34,878 nucleotides of DNA from a virus: positions 1 to 34,878 of the IMG/VR virus record IMGVR_UViG_3300027977_000106; one strand, given 5' to 3'. Position numbers and translations under genes: made by a program. The notes under the pieces were generated by a model. The model searched no databases. It was given only the letters and a program-made list of their open reading frames with translations, and was not told where the DNA came from. Shown here one piece after another: positions 29,379 through 34,878 of this stretch; position 1 is the first letter of the stretch; every line of letters starts with the position of its first letter.

Positions 29379-29685
29379 ACCTACTACTTCACCTACTACC
29401 AGCAAAGGTGGGGTTTTTAGATTTTTGACTTCGCAGTAATAGGTGACTAGTAGTCCTACTACTTGTTCATGCCTATGTCCAGTATCTTTTGGGGGATGCC
29501 TGTCGTTGTAAGTCTAATATATATATATATATATATCTATATTAGATACTCTAATAGAGTCAGTAGTAGGTAGTAGGTGCTACCCTACCCCATCTCTCCC
29601 TGTGTGTTAAAATAGATAAAGCCGGCAAGTATTTCTCTCGCCGGCTTTCTGTAGCCCTATACCATATCACCCTACTACCTACTAC
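29379..29685. repeat. Iterons and AT-rich element, putative replication origin
   Basis: The 9-mer ACCTACTAC or its complement occurs five times: plus at 29379-29387, 29391-29399 and 29677-29685, minus at 29571-29563 and 29578-29570. Two more 8-base cores CCTACTAC lie at 29455-29462 and 29671-29678. Between them lies (AT)10 at 29517-29536, framed by the inverted repeat TCTAATATA/TATATTAGA (29513-29521 with 29538-29546), then ACTCT-AAT-AGAGT. Iterons beside an AT-rich unwinding element next to primase genes are typical of phage origins. The last copy runs into the stop of the primase gene. Confidence 0.6.
29618..29648 (-). terminator. Terminator of the replication operon
   Basis: Perfect 9-base arms AAAGCCGGC and GCCGGCTTT enclose a 13-base loop. 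The minus-strand transcript continues TTTATCTATTTT after the stem, so leftward transcription from the primase gene, which ends 34 bases upstream at 29682, should stop here. The A and T flanks could make it work in both directions. Confidence 0.78.
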
Positions 29686-31832
29686 TTGATTAAACCCCTA
29701 AAAGTGACCAGTTCTTTTGTTCCATACGGCTTTCGGGTGATCTCTATCTTTCCCTCGCGCTCGAGTATCAAAGCAGCTGCCATAATCTCGTTCTTTTGCA
29801 TGCTGCGATTACGCTGAATGGTGACCAATTTGACTGGTTCGCCGCCAGCTCGCTTCACAAACTCCATGATCGCATTTTGAGCCTTCGGCGAGTTCATGTC
29901 GCTGGTGTTGTTCAGTGCTAGATTGCACGCAGTCCGTGCAATCCAGTTCGAAATCTTGATCGCCCAGTCGATATCGGTGATATCGAGCGCCGCTTGGCTC
30001 CATTGGTTAATCTCCTCGGGACCAAACATGCGTGATCCTCGGTGGACGATCGAAAGCTTGATGGTTCGAGCCGCAACCCGCGACCAAATGGCCGCTCGAC
30101 CTGTTGTTTCCGTCTCTTGTTTAGCTCTAATGGCTCGCTGGTGACGTTTCCAGCGTTCTTTGGCCTCTAATGTCCATGGCAGGACTACAGGCTGGCAAAT
30201 GGGCGGGAAACCGTCTTCTGGTCTAAATTCGAGCCATTTCTTAACTTTATCGACAATTGACTCGGGAATCGGCTGAATTACGACATCCTCTCGAAGCTGT
30301 GTTCGTTCTGTGACCGGCCACCAGGCAATTCGGCTAAACAAGCCCGATTCAACTTCTTTGTAATCGATATTGGCGAAAAGCGTCCCGAACGTTGATAACC
30401 CAAGCAAACATAAATGGGGCTGATCGATTTCGTGTTTTTTGCCGGCCGCATGAGCGTTGCCGGAATAACGAGAATCAGATTTTCCGTACATCTCAAGTAG
30501 TAGTCGCCCAACTTGCATCTCGATTGGTTGCTTTTTCTTGCCGAATACACCCTCCAGATACATCCCGAATTCGTCCTTGATCCAAAGTGAACAGGGATTA
30601 TTGGAAAGATATGCTAGCAGTCCGTTTCCGGACTGAACTCCAGCTGGGCAAACCATATCGAGATCGCCAGCTGCCGAAAGGATTCGCACAATCGTTTTCT
30701 CGGCCATTTCCTTACCGACTCCCGAATCGGCAAGAATGACGTTGTAGTCATTTGTGCGCAGACCTGAATCTGATTGCAGTCTTCGCCCAAATAGAGCCTC
30801 CAAGAAACTGATAGCCGTTGCCATACCGATCGTAGGCGAAAACAAGTGTGCCGTCAGATTGTAGAACTCAAAAATCTCTTTGATTAAACCATCTGCCGGC
30901 ACCAAAGACTGAAGATACTCTTCGTCCGTTTCGTCACTCTGATCTTTTTGTTCCGCCAACCACTGATCGATCAAGCTTGTATCAATCTGTTGCTTCTCAT
31001 CTGGAAGCTTTATCGCTGGTGGCCGGCCACATGTCTTCGAATTCTTGATTCGCTGTCGCAAGTAGTCTTCAGTCAAACCAGGATCGCATCCGCCGCACCA
31101 AGCCCACATCAAACTGAAGATCGTCTCTTCGTCCATCGAAGAGCCCGATGCATCGACAATCTTCCAAAGGTGACCCGCTGTCTTAAATAGCGTATTGTTA
31201 ATCTGTCCCTTCGCTGGAGTTGGGATCGTCAATAGATACAGCCTGCCCCGCTCGACTCGCATGTCATTAGCTGCCGGCCTGAAAGCGAGTGGCAATGTCT
31301 TTAAGGGGGGTGATGGTGTTTTCTCTGGTACATTGAGATCAAACAACGTAAACATGCGATCGATCTGATCGCTAGCATTGGCAATGACCGACTGAGACTC
31401 AAAAAGATTCCCTGTCATCGTCCAGAATCTTACGCGATCGTAAATTTCAAACTTCTGCTTGCCTATGTAATAAACACATCGAGATCCTTCAGGCTTGGTT
31501 CCTTGAGTGGTGATCTTGATTCCTGTTCCACTTGGGCTAATCTCCATCCATCCCTTGCTAACAAATAGATCAATCACTTTCCTTGCTTCCGGCGTCACTT
31601 CTCCTTCGATGATGCAATCGTCAATGTCGATGCCGACAAAAACATCTTCGTCGCAAAGTACAAAACAAATCTGCTCCTCTCGACAAACGGATTCGTAATG
31701 CGAAAACGTCTTCGCGTCGTTAGTTCGCAGCTTACGCTTGAATCCAGGCATGTACGGGATCTTATTGCCGTCTTCGCTTCTCCAAACGCCCCACTGTTTG
31801 TAAGGCTTCATTACTTCTGGGACTTCGATCAT
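29682..31832 (-). CDS. Primase-polymerase/DUF3987 replication protein
   Basis: The 716-residue protein combines two parts. Residues 1-160 resemble a primase-polymerase domain: acidic motif FVGIDIDDC (Asp69, Asp71), then ISPSGTGIKI, and FWTMTGN near 137-142. The C-terminal part has the DUF3987 pattern with an ATPase-like loop DYNVILADSGVGKEMA (about 362-377), a following acidic LWIKDEFG strand, and CLLGLSTFGTLF further on. Such proteins prime and unwind phage DNA. It follows the helicase gene by 2 bases and sits beside the putative origin. The loop ends GKE, not GKS/T, a known variation in this family as far as I recall. Confidence 0.85.
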   Translation of the reverse strand: MIEVPEVMKPYKQWGVWRSEDGNKIPYMPGFKRKLRTNDAKTFSHYESVCREEQICFVLCDEDVFVGIDIDDCIIEGEVTPEARKVIDLFVSKGWMEISPSGTGIKITTQGTKPEGSRCVYYIGKQKFEIYDRVRFWTMTGNLFESQSVIANASDQIDRMFTLFDLNVPEKTPSPPLKTLPLAFRPAANDMRVERGRLYLLTIPTPAKGQINNTLFKTAGHLWKIVDASGSSMDEETIFSLMWAWCGGCDPGLTEDYLRQRIKNSKTCGRPPAIKLPDEKQQIDTSLIDQWLAEQKDQSDETDEEYLQSLVPADGLIKEIFEFYNLTAHLFSPTIGMATAISFLEALFGRRLQSDSGLRTNDYNVILADSGVGKEMAEKTIVRILSAAGDLDMVCPAGVQSGNGLLAYLSNNPCSLWIKDEFGMYLEGVFGKKKQPIEMQVGRLLLEMYGKSDSRYSGNAHAAGKKHEIDQPHLCLLGLSTFGTLFANIDYKEVESGLFSRIAWWPVTERTQLREDVVIQPIPESIVDKVKKWLEFRPEDGFPPICQPVVLPWTLEAKERWKRHQRAIRAKQETETTGRAAIWSRVAARTIKLSIVHRGSRMFGPEEINQWSQAALDITDIDWAIKISNWIARTACNLALNNTSDMNSPKAQNAIMEFVKRAGGEPVKLVTIQRNRSMQKNEIMAAALILEREGKIEITRKPYGTKELVTFRGLIK

Positions 31833-31834
31833 CG

Positions 31835-33535
31835 CTAGCTCTCCATGAATTCTTGCCAGTCCGCGCTGACAGCATCTGTTTCTTGTTCATTCAGAACTTG
31901 CGAATCGAAAGATAGATCAACCAGTTCAATGAACCTTCGATTATCGGCTTGAGCTTTAATTTTCACCGCGACTGGTGACGGCAATCCTTCGATGATCAGC
32001 TCGTTTAGTCTGAGCGAACATTCTTCCGCGTCGCGTGGAATATCGGTCATCTTCCCTTGAGTCAATTTTTTTATAACTCGCTCCGCTTTGTTTCGCGCAA
32101 ATCCAGAATGCTCGACGCAAAGAAAAGCACTCACAACAGGGAATCCAATTGGAAAGGCGGAATTAAAAAAACTTACCTTCAGTGTTCGTTTCGTGGTTTC
32201 GTCGCCACCTTTTTTTGTATGTGGCTGGACTGTTATGCATCCAATTTGTTCCCATGTTCCTTCATCTTGATCGCTTGTTACTGCCGCTTTCGTCGGTTTA
32301 CCATTCAGCGATTCCCAGAGATCGCCACGCTCGAAAGTGTATTCACAAGCTGGGCATTTCATTTGATTTTGCGTCAGTGCCTCATCGCACTGAGGGCATT
32401 TTTTGATCGATGGTTTCTTTTCCTTTGCCTGACCAGCGACAGCTGGAATGACGATTTGGTCGATTGGTCCGTGTCGATCCAAGTTCTGTCCGTAGTCGAT
32501 TACTAGGCAATATGATTTCGCAAACCAAGTTCGTAATCCGCGTCCTACCATTTGATAGTACAAGCCTGGGCTCGTTGTGGCTCGCATTAGCACAACGCAA
32601 TCGATGTTCGGAGCATCGAATCCTTCGCAAAGCACTGTACAGTTGATTAGAAACGGGATTCGACCGGCCTTGAATTCTTGAATGTATTCGTCGCGAAGAT
32701 CGTCGTCGGTGTCGCCAGTAATCAATCCGCAAGCCATTCCTCGATCGACTAACGATTGCCGAACTTCCTTCGCCTGATCTACGCCAGCACAAAAAACGAT
32801 CGTTGCTTTCCTTTCCGCAATCTGACATCGTCGAAGCATGTCTTCGATAATCTCTTCACTCTTCACCGCAAAAGCTATTTCTTGCTCTCCAATGGCAAAG
32901 TCCCCGCTCACTTGTTTCATTTTTTGAGTGTCGATTTCGCTTTTCGATATCTTGCTGGATATCGGGCAAAGGAATTTTTCCTTAATCAATCGGTTGACTG
33001 GGACTTCGTAAGCGACTTCCTGAAACCAGTTTTGATCGCAAGGACCACAAATCAGACCTTTGCGGATTCGATAGGGTGTTGCGGTTAGTCCGATAACTCG
33101 TAGCTTTGGATTGACCGTGGATAGGTCATCGAGAAATTGACCATACATTCCTCCCTGGTCTTTACTTGGCACTCTGTGTGCCTCATCGACTAGCACTAAG
33201 TCAATATGCCCAAAAAGTTTTGCTTGCTCATAAACGCTCTGAATCCCGCAAAGCGTTACTTGTTGGCTTGCATCCTTGGCGCCGAGTCCCGCAGAGTAGA
33301 TACCCGCGTCGACGCCAAATTTCTCTAGCGTGCCTTGGGCTTGTGATAGCAGTTCTTTGACATGCGTGATCAATAAACATCTTTTACCCCATCGAGCTGA
33401 ATCAGACAGTTGTGCAGCTGCTAGAGCTGTTTTTCCTGCTCCAGTGGGAAGAACGATTACTGGATTGCCTGGGTTCTTTTTGATCCATTCCCAACAAACC
33501 GTTCGGGCTCGTTCTTGGTACCAGCGAAGTTCCAT
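31835..33535 (-). CDS. Superfamily 2 DEAD/DEAH helicase with zinc ribbon
   Basis: The 566-residue protein has helicase motifs in order: Q-motif-like LRWYQERA at the start, Walker A PTGAGKT (30-36), Walker B DEAH (117-120), motif III LTATP (150-154), a second RecA domain with CEGFDAPN and QMVGRGLRT, and a C-terminal zinc ribbon with CPQCD and CPACEYTF. It probably unwinds or remodels DNA during replication or recombination. ATG at 33535 is chosen because GGAG lies 6 bases upstream; GTG 33547 is in frame. A 12-base hairpin precedes it. Confidence 0.92.
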   Translation of the reverse strand: MELRWYQERARTVCWEWIKKNPGNPVIVLPTGAGKTALAAAQLSDSARWGKRCLLITHVKELLSQAQGTLEKFGVDAGIYSAGLGAKDASQQVTLCGIQSVYEQAKLFGHIDLVLVDEAHRVPSKDQGGMYGQFLDDLSTVNPKLRVIGLTATPYRIRKGLICGPCDQNWFQEVAYEVPVNRLIKEKFLCPISSKISKSEIDTQKMKQVSGDFAIGEQEIAFAVKSEEIIEDMLRRCQIAERKATIVFCAGVDQAKEVRQSLVDRGMACGLITGDTDDDLRDEYIQEFKAGRIPFLINCTVLCEGFDAPNIDCVVLMRATTSPGLYYQMVGRGLRTWFAKSYCLVIDYGQNLDRHGPIDQIVIPAVAGQAKEKKPSIKKCPQCDEALTQNQMKCPACEYTFERGDLWESLNGKPTKAAVTSDQDEGTWEQIGCITVQPHTKKGGDETTKRTLKVSFFNSAFPIGFPVVSAFLCVEHSGFARNKAERVIKKLTQGKMTDIPRDAEECSLRLNELIIEGLPSPVAVKIKAQADNRRFIELVDLSFDSQVLNEQETDAVSADWQEFMES

Positions 33536-33555
33536 GCTTGACTCCACGAAGAAAA

Positions 33556-33584
33556 GCGATGGTGAAGTGTGTCTTCACCATCGC
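33556..33584 (-). terminator. Hairpin terminator or attenuator before the helicase gene
   Basis: Perfect 12-base arms GCGATGGTGAAG and CTTCACCATCGC with a 5-base loop are followed on the minus strand by TTTTCTT. It lies 32 bases past the stop of the DUF669 gene and 20 bases before the helicase start. The short T-run suggests partial termination that would lower helicase and primase relative to the single-strand-binding protein. Confidence 0.7.
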
Positions 33585-33616
33585 AAGTGACAAAACTAAA
33601 CTCGCGTACTTTCGTT

Positions 33617-34102
33617 TTAGAACGGTGTTGCCGTTGGGTCGTCGCTAGCTTCGATCGTAGCTGCTTGTGTTCGGTCTAGATATTTCTTAATTGTGTTCAC
33701 TTCGTCGGTGCTGTCTTTCGATTTCTTCTTAAATCCGAGTTCAGCGACAAAAGGGCGATCGACAATTTCGCTCATCGACTTGATTGTCTTAAATCCGAGC
33801 GCCGTAAGTAATTTTGAAAACTCTCGCTTGCCAATAGATTCAGCTTGAGCGTTTTCGTTCTTGATATTGAACATCTCCCAGAATTTGCGACCGTTGTATT
33901 CGCCATCGGTGACCTGGAATTCACAGTCGACAAAGTAGCCGTTCTGGTTTTTGTTTCGTTTGTAGTCTGCTCGCGTAGCAACCACAACGTACTTGCCAGC
34001 TGGAATCAGGCTTGCGCGACTCGACATGTCGACGCCTTCGGTATCAAATCCGCCGAATTCCGTAACTGTCTCTAGTTCATTAAATTCTTGATCTTGACTC
34101 AT
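33617..34102 (-). CDS. Single-strand-binding protein, DUF669 family
   Basis: The 161-residue protein has the DUF669 plan: an N-terminal acidic segment with FGGFDTEGVD, the strand IPAGKYVVVATRADYKRNK, NGYFVDCEFQVTDGEYNGRKFWEMFNI (about residues 54-80), then EFSKLLTALGFKTI and RPFVAELGFKKKS, with an unstructured C-terminus. Family members are OB-fold single-strand-binding proteins in phage recombination modules. It lies next to the Sak4-like ATPase, the usual partnership, and has a GGAGAAAG ribosome site. Confidence 0.86.
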   Translation of the reverse strand: MSQDQEFNELETVTEFGGFDTEGVDMSSRASLIPAGKYVVVATRADYKRNKNQNGYFVDCEFQVTDGEYNGRKFWEMFNIKNENAQAESIGKREFSKLLTALGFKTIKSMSEIVDRPFVAELGFKKKSKDSTDEVNTIKKYLDRTQAATIEASDDPTATPF

Positions 34103-34145
34103 CTTACTTTCTCCAAAACAAAAACAAACGAAAACAAAACAAACG

Positions 34146-34878
34146 TTACTTCAAAAACTTTGCGTAGCTTTTTTCAAAGCAATCTTTCGTGAAATCAATC
34201 TTGTCCGGTAATCCAAGGCGATTTTTCGCGTAGGCACCAGGTTGTTCCGTTGTGTACATTACACGACGCACATCGCCGATACCAATCACCCGAGTCTGAT
34301 TAAAGCCTTCGTCGAGCACTTTTGTTGTGAATTCCTCGCCGACAAAAAGCACTTCATCGCACCATTCTTTGAGCATTTCGGCACAAACATCGGTCATTTT
34401 CGCATTGTACTTGTAAAAACTTGCTCGATCTGGTGGTTCGATTTTAACCTGGTCCGCGTGAGCCAACAAAAGAATATGCATGCCGCGTTTTTTCGCGATC
34501 TCCTCCAGAAGAGCGATCAATCGCATTGTTTGGGCGCCGGACTTAGCTTTCCCTTTACCAAAATCGAAATCCGCTAGCGTCTCTTTGCCATGCTTCTTAG
34601 CAAGTGATTCTTCAAGCATGCGCACCATCCAGTCGATGGTGTCGATCACCAGTGTCTTAAATTGGTGATCTTCATTTAAAAGCGAAACAAGAAATGTCCA
34701 GGCTTTTGCGCCGTCCTTGAAGCAATCGAATCGAGTGATATCAAGATCTTCTGTTCCGCGTTCGATGTCGATGAAGATTGCATCGGGCCACCGCGCAGCA
34801 AAAGAGCTTTTTCCGCATCCTTGCACCCCATAGAGCAAAGTCCTACGTGGTTTCAAGAGCTTTCCTTTACTAACGTTT
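34146..34878 (-). CDS. Sak4-like RecA-fold ATPase, 5' end cut by the window
   Basis: The protein has Walker A YGVQGCGKSSFA near its visible start, IFIDIERGTEDLD, the Walker B-like strand TLVIDTIDW, LLEEIAKKRGMHILLLAHADQV, and a C-terminal part including AYAKNRLGLPDKI. This is the pattern of phage AAA_24/Sak4 single-strand annealing proteins, which act with the neighbouring single-strand-binding protein. A TTG at 34856 could be a start, with AGGA upstream, but the frame stays open to the window edge and reads SKGKLLKPRRTLLYG, which fits the usual family N-terminus. I therefore treat the gene as partial. Confidence 0.85.
   Translation of the reverse strand, partial: NVSKGKLLKPRRTLLYGVQGCGKSSFAARWPDAIFIDIERGTEDLDITRFDCFKDGAKAWTFLVSLLNEDHQFKTLVIDTIDWMVRMLEESLAKKHGKETLADFDFGKGKAKSGAQTMRLIALLEEIAKKRGMHILLLAHADQVKIEPPDRASFYKYNAKMTDVCAEMLKEWCDEVLFVGEEFTTKVLDEGFNQTRVIGIGDVRRVMYTTEQPGAYAKNRLGLPDKIDFTKDCFEKSYAKFLK

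Noticed and set aside
29426-29454. Plus-strand promoter with TTGACT -35 box in the origin region
   Set aside because: At 17 bases the -10 position reads TAGTAG, a poor match, and it would drive antisense transcription through the primase gene.
29379-29685. CRISPR array
   Set aside because: The repeats are only 8-9 bases, irregularly spaced and in both orientations, unlike CRISPR repeats of 23 bases or more with even spacers.
34146-34856. TTG at 34856 as true start of the Sak4-like gene
   Set aside because: The frame continues to the window edge, and the extra residues fit the usual family N-terminus, so a start beyond the window is more likely.

Overview
The window is a 34.9 kb piece of a tailed double-stranded DNA bacteriophage (or prophage) with an HK97-type head and a siphovirus-style tail. 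Every gene I support lies on the minus strand, so transcription runs from high to low coordinates. Genes are tightly packed, and at least a dozen junctions are 4-base ATGA or GTGA overlaps, the sign of translational coupling in long operons. The right edge cuts a recombinase gene and the left edge ends in or just past the tail module. No integrase, repressor or excisionase is visible, so lifestyle cannot be decided.

Host: several proteins look like those of Planctomycetota and their phages. These are the cysteine-rich CRHRG zinc-ribbon protein at the end of the tail operon, a secreted protein ending in RLGGLFCRRR, and the cysteine-rich tail protein. This is a resemblance judged by eye and is provisional. 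The palindrome GCGATCGC (the cyanobacterial HIP1 octamer) occurs 11 times where about 0.5 would be expected by chance, so a cyanobacterial or other host that uses this motif is not excluded.

Layout in transcription order. (1) 34.9-29.7 kb, replication and recombination: Sak4-like RecA-fold ATPase, DUF669 single-strand-binding protein, superfamily 2 helicase with a C-terminal zinc ribbon, and a primase-polymerase/DUF3987 protein, closed by a strong terminator. (2) 29.3-29.7 kb: an AT-rich intergenic region with seven copies of a CCTACTAC iteron core and (AT)10, a probable replication origin. (3) 29.2-25.6 kb: seven early-type accessory genes, none recognised. (4) 25.6-24.95 kb: about 650 bases without a gene but full of hairpins, including a tRNA-like T arm with its acceptor stem; this is a candidate large structured RNA. 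(5) 24.9-22.9 kb: DUF6527, small proteins, a PD-(D/E)XK nuclease and a dNMP-kinase-like protein with a ruined P-loop. (6) 22.9-19.7 kb: probable lysis and envelope cassette of small membrane proteins, a thioredoxin-fold membrane protein and a papain-family cysteine peptidase. (7) 19.7-17.5 kb: tail-fibre and appendage genes, unusually placed before the terminase. (8) 17.5-10.9 kb: HNH, small and large terminase, portal, ClpP-type protease, major capsid protein, probable decoration protein, terminator. (9) 10.7-9.3 kb: an FkbM methyltransferase and a glycosyltransferase wedged into the head module. (10) 9.4-0 kb: connector, head-tail adaptor, HK97-gp10, DUF3168 tail terminator, tail tube, the tail-chaperone pair joined by a -1 frameshift at A-AAA-AAA, the tape measure protein with 37-residue repeats, and distal tail proteins.

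Together the genes give a self-contained replication and recombination core, packaging and capsid machinery, a long flexible tail, and a probable virion-glycan modification pair. The least explained parts are the structured noncoding region, the iteron region and the unrecognised early genes.
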